A stretch of 64,000 nucleotides of DNA from Dehalococcoidia bacterium (lineage in GTDB: Bacteria > Chloroflexota > Dehalococcoidia > Tepidiformales > Tepidiformaceae): NCBI GenBank assembly GCA_022824925.1, contig JAJDYW010000002.1, forward strand, positions 1-64,000. The letters run 5' to 3'. Each line of letters starts with the position of its first letter. Position 1 is the stretch's first letter. The notes beneath the pieces are model-generated. The model had not been told where the DNA came from. It made no database searches and saw only the letters and a program-made list of their open reading frames with translations. Position numbers and translations under genes: made by a program. Below are positions 16,837 through 24,045 of this stretch, in pieces.

Positions 16837-17940
16837 TTACTCGAAGACCACCGCCTCGAAGTGCGCGAGCCCGACCTGGTCGCCGCTTCGCAGGCGCGTG
16901 AAGCTCTCCGCCCAGGCGTGGTCGAACTCCTTCTCCGTGCCGTCCGCCTCGACGATCTTCTGCGGATGCGAAGCGTCCCACACCTCGCCCTCGACATGAT
17001 ACTCACCCCGCCAGACCCCCTGGCCGAGGCCGTCGTTGAAGCCACCGAAGTAGCCCCCGCCCTGGCAGTACACCCAGCCCAGGTCCTCAAGCTCGTACTC
17101 GCGCCTGGTCCCCTCGGTGTCCGTCAGGGCGAAACGCCCCGACTTCACGCGCTTGGGTCCGTCCGGGTAGAACTCGAGGTCGTGCTCGATCTCCGTCACC
17201 CCGACCTGTGAGTCCGGCAGGAGGATGGCGCCCTCCTGCTGGACGCGACCGCCTTCCGCCCGGTCCATGATCTGGTAGAAGCCGCCGTGGTCCGGCATGT
17301 TGAACAGCACCCACTGGCGCAGCGCCTGCGTGCGCTCCTGCCGGTTGGGCGAAGGGGCGCCGTGCTCGCGCGGGCCGCCCCGCCCCGGCATCGAGCCCCA
17401 CGAGTGGTTCCGGAAGAAGTACCAGTTGTCGGGCGTCGCCGTGTACGTCTCCCCCCCGACCGTGACCGTGCCCTCGACCGTGCCGACGACCTCGTACACC
17501 GCCCGCGAGGCGACGAAGCGCCCGTTCTGGCGCGTGTACGTGGGCTGGTCCTCGTACGGCGCCGCCGTCGAGCGGCAGACGAGGTCGCACTCGATGCCGT
17601 ACTCGTTCTCCTCCAGCACCAGCCGCACCGTCTCCATCGGCTCGACGATATCGATGCGCAGCGGTCCGATCCCGAACGAATCGATGTCCGAGCGCAGCCG
17701 CCGCGAGAGCCGGATGTTGTGCTGCTTCCCCTTGTGGCGGACGCACACGAACCCGTCGATGACGTCGTTGTTCGTGTAGAGCCGCACCAGCCCGATGAGC
17801 TGGACATTGCCCTCCATGTCGCACAGGCAGATGTAGTGCCCGTCGTTCCAGTGCTTGTCCGTCGCCATCACGGAGCCGAACGCCTCCGTGATCTGGTGCA
17901 CGGGGTGCTCGTCGAACTTCGTCAGTCCGTACCGGCTCAT
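16837..17940 (-). CDS. Hypothetical all-beta protein (lipocalin/hydratase-like, uncertain)
   Basis: 367-aa protein without signal peptide or membrane segment, rich in beta-strand patterns and aromatic residues (WNDGHYICLCDMEG, NWYFFRNHSWGS, WVYCQGGGYFGG). The overall look is of the lipocalin-like, CrtC/AttH-type hydratase proteins often found with hydrocarbon or steroid catabolic genes. I see no decisive catalytic motif, so the function stays open. ATG 17940 was chosen over an earlier in-frame start at 18009, which overlaps the LLM gene. It is 28 bases downstream of the LLM-class enzyme and probably co-transcribed with it. Confidence 0.6.
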   Translation of the reverse strand: MSRYGLTKFDEHPVHQITEAFGSVMATDKHWNDGHYICLCDMEGNVQLIGLVRLYTNNDVIDGFVCVRHKGKQHNIRLSRRLRSDIDSFGIGPLRIDIVEPMETVRLVLEENEYGIECDLVCRSTAAPYEDQPTYTRQNGRFVASRAVYEVVGTVEGTVTVGGETYTATPDNWYFFRNHSWGSMPGRGGPREHGAPSPNRQERTQALRQWVLFNMPDHGGFYQIMDRAEGGRVQQEGAILLPDSQVGVTEIEHDLEFYPDGPKRVKSGRFALTDTEGTRREYELEDLGWVYCQGGGYFGGFNDGLGQGVWRGEYHVEGEVWDASHPQKIVEADGTEKEFDHAWAESFTRLRSGDQVGLAHFEAVVFE

Positions 17941-17968
17941 GGCTGCGTCCCTTCGCCCGTTCCCCGGG

Positions 17969-18934
17969 CTAGCTGTGCGCCACTTCCACGAGCGGTGCGA
18001 AGAAGTCAACCTGGTCGATCCAGTTCTGTGGGCTCGGGCAGGGCTCCCAGAACCCCGTCTCGATGATGATGTGCTCGATGCCCGCCTCGCGCGCCTCCTC
18101 CACCTTCGGCTTCATGTCCTCGGTCGTGCCGCTCCACGACATCGGCCCGAAGAAACCGCCGTGCCACGGCTCGATGCCCTCCATCGTGGGGTTGGCGAAG
18201 ATGCGCATGTAGTTCTTCAGCGGTCCCCGGCCGTACTCGGCCGCGAGCGCGTTCAGGCCGGCCATGCCCTGCATCACCATCTCCGGCGGCGCCCCCGCCG
18301 GGTTCCAGGCGTCGCCCAGCTCGGCGATGCGGCGCTGGCCCTGCGGGTTCCCGCCGCCCCCGATCGCGATCTCGACCTGGGGCTCGCCCGCCGCGTTGCG
18401 CTGCAGCGGCTTGGGCGAGGTGTCGCACGCGGGGATGTCGAAGAACTCCCCGTGGTACTCCACCGGGTCCGGCAGCCAGCACGCCTTCAGCGCCTTGATG
18501 AAGTCCGTCATGCGCGCCCCGCGCTGGGTGAAGGGCGTGTCCATGTGGTCGTACTCGTCCTTGCTCCAGCCGAGGCCGAGCCCCGCCACCACGCGCCCGC
18601 CCGAGAGGATGTCGAGCGTCGCCAGCCGCTTCGCCAGCAGCACCGGGCGGTAGTACGCCGTCACCAGGATCGACGTCCCGATCTGCACCCGCTCCGTCGC
18701 CGCCGCCACGAACGAAAGCAGCTCGATGGGCGACAGCATGCAGCGGTACGGGTCCGGCATCTTGATCTCTTTGGGGCCGCCCGCGTACCCGACCTGCGGG
18801 TCATCCGGGACCATGAAGTGGTCCTGGACCCAGAGCGAGTCGAAGCCCGCCGCCTCCGAGTTCCGGGCGAATCCGAGCACGGCCGTGCGGTCCGCGTGGG
18901 GGTTCAGCTGGGGCAGGCAGAGTCCGATCTTCAT
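17969..18934 (-). CDS. LLM-class (luciferase-like) F420/flavin-dependent oxidoreductase
   Basis: 321-aa TIM-barrel enzyme of the luciferase-like monooxygenase class. N-terminal MKIGLCLPQLNPHAD, FDSLWVQDHF, the RVQIGTSILV strand, and GGRVVAGLGLGWSKDEY are the family hallmarks and fit the F420-dependent (TIGR03619-like) branch, though FMN cannot be excluded. It would transfer hydride or oxygenate an unknown substrate; expanded LLM families are a known feature of SAR202 Chloroflexota. Divergent from the membrane-protein/XRE operon at 19084; the 149-base gap holds the operators described below. Confidence 0.85.
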   Translation of the reverse strand: MKIGLCLPQLNPHADRTAVLGFARNSEAAGFDSLWVQDHFMVPDDPQVGYAGGPKEIKMPDPYRCMLSPIELLSFVAAATERVQIGTSILVTAYYRPVLLAKRLATLDILSGGRVVAGLGLGWSKDEYDHMDTPFTQRGARMTDFIKALKACWLPDPVEYHGEFFDIPACDTSPKPLQRNAAGEPQVEIAIGGGGNPQGQRRIAELGDAWNPAGAPPEMVMQGMAGLNALAAEYGRGPLKNYMRIFANPTMEGIEPWHGGFFGPMSWSGTTEDMKPKVEEAREAGIEHIIIETGFWEPCPSPQNWIDQVDFFAPLVEVAHS

Positions 18935-19022
18935 GCGCGATCACCGTCCGTCAGAAGTGGGCGCAGTCTAACGGGTTTCCCCGTGCGGCGATGGCCCCGC
19001 CGGCCGGCTTGTCCCGAGAGAA

Positions 19023-19040
19023 TGTAAAGGACGCTTGACA
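19023..19040 (+). promoter_or_regulatory. Operator 1 of the membrane-protein/XRE operon
   Basis: 18-bp near-palindrome TGTAAAG-GACG-CTTGACA. It repeats the arrangement of the second site 10 bases downstream (7-bp arms, 4-base spacer), and its right arm contains the -35 hexamer TTGACA. Likely bound by the XRE protein encoded at 19874. Confidence 0.7.
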
Positions 19041-19063
19041 GCGTCCGGCATGTCAAGGATACT
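19035..19063 (+). promoter_or_regulatory. Promoter of the membrane-protein/XRE operon
   Basis: Perfect -35 TTGACA (19035-19040), 17-base spacer and -10-like GATACT (19058-19063). The -35 is inside operator 1 and the -10 inside operator 2, so repressor binding would block RNA polymerase directly. Confidence 0.65.
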
Positions 19064-19068
19064 TGACT
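19051..19068 (+). promoter_or_regulatory. Operator 2 of the membrane-protein/XRE operon
   Basis: TGTCAAG-GATA-CTTGACT: 7-bp arms with one mismatched end pair and a 4-base spacer, centred 28 bases from operator 1 and overlapping the -10. Matches operator 1 in arm sequence and spacing. Confidence 0.7.
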
Positions 19069-19083
19069 TCGGAGGACCCCACG

Positions 19084-19473
19084 ATGGTCGAGCAGGACAC
19101 AGCCAGGCGACGCTACAACCGGGGCGTCTGGGTGGCCTTCATCGCTTATTCGGCTCTGCTTGGTGCCTTCATCACCGTCCTCCAGACGCACCCGGACGCG
19201 GGCTGGCGATACGCCATCGCCCCCCTCCCGATGGTCCCCTGGATCCTCACGATCGCGGCCTACGTGCGCTACTACCGGCGCATGGACGAGCTCCACCAGC
19301 GCATTGCCCTCGAGGCGTTCGCCTTCGCATTCGCCGGCACCGCCCTCATCACCTTCACCTACGGCTTCCTCGACGCGGCGGGCCTGCCCAGCATCAACTG
19401 GTGGTTCGTCTGGCCCGTCATGGCGACGCTCTGGATCATCGGCGGCTTCTTCGCCAGGAAGCGCTGGCTATGA
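19084..19473 (+). CDS. Small four-helix membrane protein, copy 1
   Basis: 129-aa integral membrane protein of unknown function with four predicted membrane segments, starting near WVAFIAYSALLGAF, YAIAPLPMVPWIL, AFAFAFAGTALITF and WWFVWPVMATLWII. The conserved cytosolic loop YYRRMDELHQRIALEA between segments 2 and 3 is the most family-like part. ATG 19084 is preceded by GGAGG with 8-base spacing. Its stop overlaps the start of copy 2 (ATGA), and copy 2 overlaps the XRE gene (GTGA), so the three are a single translationally coupled operon behind a dual-operator promoter. Sensor or transporter roles are guesses. Confidence 0.8.
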   Translation: MVEQDTARRRYNRGVWVAFIAYSALLGAFITVLQTHPDAGWRYAIAPLPMVPWILTIAAYVRYYRRMDELHQRIALEAFAFAFAGTALITFTYGFLDAAGLPSINWWFVWPVMATLWIIGGFFARKRWL

Positions 19474-19877
19474 AGGACCACGGGGCGCAGGTCCACCAGC
19501 GTGCCTCCGGGCGGCGTTACGCCCTCGAGTTCCTGGCGGTCCTCATCGCCTATGGAGGTCTCCTTGCCCTGGCGGGTTTCGTCGTCGATGCGAACCCGGA
19601 CGCCTGGTGGAGATACGCTATCGCGCCACTACCCATGATCCCCGCGGCCTACCTCGTGTTCGCTTCGGTGCGGTACTACCGGCGGATGGACGAGCTTCAG
19701 CAGCGCATCGCCCTGGAGTCACTCGCATTTGCGTTCGCTGGCACGGCCCTCATCACCTTCACCTATGGCTTTCTTGATGCGGCCGGCCTGCCCCGCATCA
19801 ACTGGTGGTTCGTCTGGCCCGTCATGGGGACCCTCTGGGCGCTGGGCACTTGGCTCGCCAACAGGCGCTGGCTGTGA
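19470..19877 (+). CDS. Small four-helix membrane protein, copy 2
   Basis: 135-aa paralogue of the preceding protein, with the same four membrane segments and the loop YYRRMDELQQRIALES. The C-terminal halves of the two copies are nearly identical in protein and similar in DNA, so this is a tandem duplication. The N-termini differ, this one having a longer charged head (MKDHGAQVHQRASGRRY). Keeping both copies in one operon suggests a heteromer or two slightly different sensors. ATG 19470 overlaps the upstream stop by 4 bases; the frame extends upstream but only as shadow of copy 1. Confidence 0.8.
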   Translation: MKDHGAQVHQRASGRRYALEFLAVLIAYGGLLALAGFVVDANPDAWWRYAIAPLPMIPAAYLVFASVRYYRRMDELQQRIALESLAFAFAGTALITFTYGFLDAAGLPRINWWFVWPVMGTLWALGTWLANRRWL

Positions 19878-20071
19878 AGAACACCCTGCGCGAGCTCCGC
19901 GCCGAGCGCGGCTGGACCCAGGCCGACCTCTCCGGGGAACTCGGTGTCAGCCGCCAGACCGTCAACGCCATCGAGACCGGCAAGTACGACCCCAGCCTCC
20001 CCCTCGCCTTCCGCATCGCCACCCTCTTCGGCCGCCCCATCGAGGCCATCTTTCACCCCGACGCCTCCTGA
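19874..20071 (+). CDS. XRE-family helix-turn-helix repressor
   Basis: 65-aa protein that is almost entirely one HTH_3 domain: RELRAERGWTQADLSGELGV, then SRQTVNAIETGKYDPS, the recognition helix and turn. Such minimal YozG-like regulators bind DNA as dimers and usually control the small membrane proteins encoded with them. GTG 19874 overlaps the previous stop (GTGA). Autoregulation through the two operators at 19023-19068 is inferred from position and symmetry. Confidence 0.88.
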   Translation: MKNTLRELRAERGWTQADLSGELGVSRQTVNAIETGKYDPSLPLAFRIATLFGRPIEAIFHPDAS

Positions 20072-20120
20072 CCCCTTGCCATCCCCCCAACTGCTTGACG
20101 GAGGGGGCCGGGGACCGAAT

Positions 20121-20135
20121 TGATACTAGGTATCA
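20121..20135 (+). promoter_or_regulatory. Fur/Zur-family box (perfect inverted repeat)
   Basis: TGATAC-TAG-GTATCA, a perfect 6-3-6 palindrome. It fits the 15-bp Fur-family 7-1-7 box (TGATAATNATTATCA) at all outer positions. It lies 78 bases before the GTG start of a His/Asp-rich lipoprotein that looks like a zinc chaperone, so zinc-dependent repression by a Zur-type regulator is the likely reading. Confidence 0.6.
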
Positions 20136-20212
20136 CTTGGGATAGAGTCTCAACTGGCGGTGCCCTACGGGCGCCGGCAACTCTGTACTACCCCCTGGAG
20201 GGTTCTCGTCCC

Positions 20213-21598
20213 GTGAGGTTCCCGATCGTCCTGGCCGCAGTCGTGGCCGCCGCATTCTTCATCGTCGCCTGTGGTGACGACTCCGATTCCGAGCCACCAC
20301 CCGCTACCGAAGCTCCCGCCACCTCCCGCGAGGTTGTCGAGGACGACCACGCGGATGAGGATGACCACGCCCACGAGGACGACCACGCCGACGAGGATGA
20401 CCACGCCCACGAGGACGACCATGCCGACGACGGTCACATGGTTGCCTCCGGAGAGGCCGGTCGCATCCTTATCGCCGACGCCGACTCTCCCTACGTGTCC
20501 ATCATCGACCTCAGTTCGGGCCTTGTTGTCCAGGGCGCCTTCGAGGTCGCCGCTCCCGGCGCCCGCGTCTACAGCGCACTTGACGGCCGCTACGCCTTCG
20601 TCCTCGCCCGCGGTCCCGAGGATGCCGACGACCGCATTCACGTCTTCGACGGCGGCATCTACAGCGTTCCCCACGGTGACCACGAAGACCTGGTCACAGG
20701 ACCCCTCACCCGTCTCCTCGACGTCGTCGACGAGCTCCCCATCCATTACACCTCCGTCAACGGTTGGGTCGCCGTCTTCGCCGACTCGCACGGCCACGTC
20801 TTCCTCTTCGGGGAGGAGGGCCTCGCCGCCGACCGCAACGGCTACGAGCCCCGCATCCTCGAAGCCGGCCCGCACCACGGCTCCGCCGTCGCCCTCGCAG
20901 GCGACCGCTTCATCGTCTCCACGAAGAACCCCGACGATGCCGAGGACCCCCTCCCGGTCGGGGTCGAGGTCCGCGACCTCAACGACAACGTCATCTACGA
21001 CGACAGCAACCGCTCGTGTCCTGGCCTCCATGGCGAGGCGCACAGCGCGCCCGGCGTGCTTTTCGGCTGTGTCGGCGGCGTCCTCCTCTTCCAGCAGGAC
21101 GGCGACGCCCTCAGCCACGTCTTCATCCAGAACCCCGAGGAGATGCAGGAGAACGCTCGCGTCGGCACCGTCTACGGTCACGGCGAGGCGGATACGTTCT
21201 TCGTCACCGCCTCCTACCGTAGCGCCGAGGGCTGGGGCCAGGACGGCCTCTGGCTCGTGAACCCGGGCACGGGCGCCTTCACCCGCGTGATGGACGAGTC
21301 GTCCACGGCCTCCTTCGGGCCCCACGGCGAGCACTTCTACGTCTTCACCGCGGACGGCGTCCTCCACGTCTTCGAGGCCGGGACCGGCGAACTCGTCACG
21401 AAGGCCGCCCTCCTCGGTCCGGGCGGCGAGCGTCCGCCGGCCATGACCTTCGTCGGTCACGACATCGTCATCACCGACCCGGCCAACGGGAGCGTCAAGC
21501 GCGTAAGCCTCGACACCTTCTCGACGGTCGACGAATGGGAGGTGGGAGGAACGCCCGCCAGTGTCGCCTTCGTTGGCATCGGAGGGGCCGCCCACTAG
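20213..21598 (+). CDS. His/Asp-rich lipoprotein, AztD-like metallochaperone candidate
   Basis: 461-aa secreted lipoprotein: hydrophobic leader with lipobox FFIVAC (Cys20), then five hexapeptide repeats of DDHADE/DDHAHE type (residues 44-73), a likely metal-binding arm. The rest alternates short beta-strands with Gly/Asp turns (GRILIADADSPYVSIIDLS, GHVFLFGEEGL, GVLHVFEAGTGEL), as in seven-bladed propellers such as the zinc chaperone AztD. A Fur/Zur-type box upstream supports a zinc role. No zinc ABC transporter is adjacent. GTG 20213 starts the leader and has GGAGGG about 10 bases upstream; the frame is open to 20120 but that part reads through the operator. Confidence 0.75.
   Translation: MRFPIVLAAVVAAAFFIVACGDDSDSEPPPATEAPATSREVVEDDHADEDDHAHEDDHADEDDHAHEDDHADDGHMVASGEAGRILIADADSPYVSIIDLSSGLVVQGAFEVAAPGARVYSALDGRYAFVLARGPEDADDRIHVFDGGIYSVPHGDHEDLVTGPLTRLLDVVDELPIHYTSVNGWVAVFADSHGHVFLFGEEGLAADRNGYEPRILEAGPHHGSAVALAGDRFIVSTKNPDDAEDPLPVGVEVRDLNDNVIYDDSNRSCPGLHGEAHSAPGVLFGCVGGVLLFQQDGDALSHVFIQNPEEMQENARVGTVYGHGEADTFFVTASYRSAEGWGQDGLWLVNPGTGAFTRVMDESSTASFGPHGEHFYVFTADGVLHVFEAGTGELVTKAALLGPGGERPPAMTFVGHDIVITDPANGSVKRVSLDTFSTVDEWEVGGTPASVAFVGIGGAAH
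20342..20431 (+). repeat. In-frame tandem repeat coding His/Asp-rich arm
   Basis: Five imperfect 18-base units inside the lipoprotein gene, alternating codons for DDHADE and DDHAHE. It resembles a short direct-repeat array at first sight but is in frame throughout and encodes a putative metal-binding segment. Confidence 0.85.
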
Positions 21599-21662
21599 CA
21601 GCCGGTGGCGCCGCAAGGGGTCCCGGGCGGGACAACCCCTTGCCCCGCACCCCGGCAGCGAG

Positions 21663-21697
21663 AGCCGCGTCCTGGGCGCCGCAGGACGCGGCTTTCT
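21663..21697 (+). terminator. Rho-independent-like terminator after the AztD-like gene
   Basis: Perfect 12-bp stem AGCCGCGTCCTG (21663-21674) / CAGGACGCGGCT (21682-21693), 7-base loop, followed by TTCTC, 64 bases after the lipoprotein stop. Confidence 0.75.
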
Positions 21698-21775
21698 CGC
21701 GCCTCCCCTGACCCCTGCCGCCGCCCCCGGTAGACTCGCCGCCACAGCCCGCGACTCGGGCAGGGAGCAACCGGC

Positions 21776-22558
21776 ATGGGACTTCTCGACGGCAAGAAGG
21801 CGATCATCCTGGGGGCGTCCAGCGGCATTGGCTGGGCCATCGCCGAGCGCTTCGCCGAGCACGGCGCCGAACTCATCGTCGCCGCCCGCCGCCAGGAGAA
21901 CCTCGAGAAGCTCGCCTCCCGGATCGGCGCCACCCCCATCCGCTGCGACGGCCGCGACTACGACGACCTCAAGGCCCTCGCCGATGCCGCCATCGACAAG
22001 TGGGGCACCCTCGATATCGCCGTCAACTCCGCCGGCATCGTCCGCTTCAACTTCATCAAGGACATCACGCCGGAGGAGCTCCACGAGGTCGCCGACATCC
22101 AGTACTTCGGCTTCATCTACTTCATGAAGCACATGGGCAACGCCATGGCCGCCAGCGGCGGCGGATCGCTCATCAACATCACCTCCAGCACGGCCATCTC
22201 CATCCCCCTCGGGCTCACGCCCTACTCCGCCGCCAAGGCCGCCATCAACTTCGCGACCAAGATCGCCGCCCGCGAGTTCGGCCCGGACCAGGTCCGCGTC
22301 AACGCCGTCGCCCCCGGTTTCGTTCCCACCGCCATGAACAACTACGGCGGTGGCACCCCCATCGACGAGGCCCGCGTCGAGCTGCCCGAGGACTCACCCG
22401 GCGCGCAGGCGTTCATCGAGCAGACCCCCCTCCGCCGCATCACCACCGTCGACGACTGCGCCGACGTCACCCTCGCCGTCGCCAGCGACCTCTTCAGCGA
22501 CATCACTGGCCAGGTCATCCCCGTCGAGGGCGGCAACCACCTCCTCCGCCTGCCGTAA
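21776..22558 (+). CDS. Short-chain dehydrogenase/reductase (SDR)
   Basis: 260-aa classical SDR with a complete motif set: GASSGIG (13-19), NSAG (84-87, variant of NNAG), Ser near 137, and Y150-K154 (YSAAK). The C-terminus ends DITGQVIPVEGGNHLLRLP, the usual dimer-forming tail. NAD(P)-dependent oxidation or reduction of an unknown alcohol/ketone. It is a single-gene unit: a terminator lies upstream and a hairpin-repeat cluster downstream, on the other side of which the convergent SDR gene ends at 22803. Confidence 0.87.
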   Translation: MGLLDGKKAIILGASSGIGWAIAERFAEHGAELIVAARRQENLEKLASRIGATPIRCDGRDYDDLKALADAAIDKWGTLDIAVNSAGIVRFNFIKDITPEELHEVADIQYFGFIYFMKHMGNAMAASGGGSLINITSSTAISIPLGLTPYSAAKAAINFATKIAAREFGPDQVRVNAVAPGFVPTAMNNYGGGTPIDEARVELPEDSPGAQAFIEQTPLRRITTVDDCADVTLAVASDLFSDITGQVIPVEGGNHLLRLP

Positions 22559-22562
22559 GGAA

Positions 22563-22800
22563 GAGCGCTCGCTTCGCTCGCTGAGTGGAGCGGCGGGCTC
22601 TCGCCCGCCTGAGAAGAGCGCTCGCGGCTGCGCCGCTTGCTGAGGAGAGCGGCGGCTTCGCCGCCTGAGTGAGGCTTTTGCTCGCTTGCCCGCGTTGTGT
22701 CGATGGCGACCGAGTTGCAGTCCACTCAGCGAGCGAAGCGAGCGCTCTCCTCAGCCGCGCGCCAGCGCGGCGCTCTCCTCAGCGAGCGAAGCGAGCGCTC
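22563..22800. repeat. Cluster of modular hairpin (REP-like) repeats
   Basis: Between two convergent SDR genes. An identical 23-base unit, starting GAGCGCTCGCTTCGC, occurs forward at 22563-22585 and inverted at 22725-22747 and 22778-22800. Between them lie related units keeping the GAGCG...CTGAG frame but with other hairpin centres: GGCGGGC/CGCCCGCC, GCGGC/GCCGC and GGCGGC/GCCGCC. Each unit can fold on itself, and the forward and inverted units can fold on each other. No coding potential. Likely REP-like elements acting as bidirectional terminator or mRNA end. Confidence 0.75.
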
Positions 22801-22802
22801 TC

Positions 22803-23591
22803 CTACTCCGTCAGCCAGCCGCCGTCGACGTTCAGGTAGATCCCGTTGATGTAGTCCGCCAGCGGCGAGCACACGAACGCCACCGCGTTCCCGATCTCCT
22901 CCGGCTTCGCCCAGCGACCCAGCGGGATGCGTGCGATGCGGCTCGCAACCGCGTCCGCGAGGCCGTTGCCCGTCATCTGCACCGTCGCTTGCGGGTTCAG
23001 CGGGGGCGGGTCGCCCGGGTTGACCCAGGTCGCGCCCGGGGCCACCGCGTTCACGGTGATGCCCGTGCGCCCCAGCTCAAGCGCCAGCGCCCGCGTGATC
23101 TGCAGGACCGCCGCCTTCGAGCCGTCGTAGGTCACGCCCACGCCCGGCGAGACCGCCTGCGTCGAGGCGATGTTGACGATGCGCCCGCCGTTGCCGGCCT
23201 CGAGCATCACCCGTGTCGCCGCCTGGCACCCGTAGAACACGCCGTCCACGTTCACCGACCAGAGCACGCGCCACATCTCCGGCGTGATGTCCGCGATGTT
23301 CCCGCCGTACTCGCGGTACACGCCCGCGTTGTTCACCAGGATGTCGAGGCTGCCGTGGTCCGCCACCACCTGGTCGACGGCCGCGTTGAAGGCGTCCTGG
23401 TCGGTCACGTCGAGCGGGAGCGCCGCCGCCCCCAGCTCCGCCGCCGTGGCCGCCGTCGTGTCGGGGTTGAGGTCGGAGACGACGACCGTCGCCCCGCACT
23501 CGCCGAGCACCGTCGCGATGCCCTTGCCGATGCCCTGGCCGCTTCCGGTGACGAGCGCCACCTTGCCCTGAAGGTCAATCTCCTTGCCCAT
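22803..23591 (-). CDS. Short-chain dehydrogenase/reductase (SDR)
   Basis: 262-aa classical SDR with TGSGQGIG (15-22), NNAG (87-90), Ser near 143 and Y155-K159 (YDGSK). SDLNPDT after the second strand has the acidic residue expected for NAD preference. Ends with the normal INGIYLNVDGGWLTE tail. Substrate unknown. Its start is 37 bases from the end of the SnoaL-like gene upstream, so it is probably the last gene of the minus-strand operon that begins with the SDR pair at 25873. Confidence 0.87.
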   Translation of the reverse strand: MGKEIDLQGKVALVTGSGQGIGKGIATVLGECGATVVVSDLNPDTTAATAAELGAAALPLDVTDQDAFNAAVDQVVADHGSLDILVNNAGVYREYGGNIADITPEMWRVLWSVNVDGVFYGCQAATRVMLEAGNGGRIVNIASTQAVSPGVGVTYDGSKAAVLQITRALALELGRTGITVNAVAPGATWVNPGDPPPLNPQATVQMTGNGLADAVASRIARIPLGRWAKPEEIGNAVAFVCSPLADYINGIYLNVDGGWLTE

Positions 23592-23628
23592 GGCCGTTCC
23601 TTTCCTGGTTCCGTCTGGTGTGCGAATG

Positions 23629-24045
23629 CTACGCCGAGATGGCCCGGCGCTCCGACCACTTCGCCTCGAGCGCGCGCTCGACGATCTTCCACTCGCCCTC
23701 GCGCCGTTCGAGCCGGTCCACGTACGTCCCGCCCACGACCCAGATCTCGCCCTCCGACGTGACGTGGCTCGCGTGCATGTACGTCCGCGCCGAGGCCCGG
23801 TCGCCGTCGAGCGCGATGTCGTAGTTCCCCAGCAGGTGCTGGGTGAAGGCGTACTGCGAGAGCACCGAGTCCGCGTACGCCGCCGCTTCGTCCCGCCCCA
23901 GCTCCTCGCCGTAGTGGATCACGGCGTCCTCGCTGAAGCACGTGCGGAAGCGCTCGTAGTCCTTCGCGTCGAGCGAGGTCGCGTACCGGTCGATGACCGC
24001 GACGATCGCCTGGCGGTCGGCGAGCTGCCCCGCGTCTAGGTCCAA
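23629..24045 (-). CDS. SnoaL-like (NTF2-fold) protein
   Basis: About 138 aa, SnoaL_4-type domain: ADRQAIVAVIDRYATSLDAKDY, FSEDAVIHYG and the C-terminal GTYVDRLERREGEWKIVERAL are family-typical of ketosteroid-isomerase-like or ring-hydroxylase small-subunit-like folds. I prefer TTG 24045, which has GGAGAGG upstream and overlaps the SDR stop by only 10 bases; an ATG at 24090 would overlap by 55 and adds a non-conserved Gly/Ala stretch. It lies within an SDR operon, so a role as accessory isomerase or hydratase on the same substrate is plausible. Confidence 0.75.
   Translation of the reverse strand: MDLDAGQLADRQAIVAVIDRYATSLDAKDYERFRTCFSEDAVIHYGEELGRDEAAAYADSVLSQYAFTQHLLGNYDIALDGDRASARTYMHASHVTSEGEIWVVGGTYVDRLERREGEWKIVERALEAKWSERRAISA

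Noticed and set aside
20342..20431. Possible CRISPR or minisatellite array
   Set aside because: 18-base units stay in frame and encode a His/Asp arm; there are no spacers.
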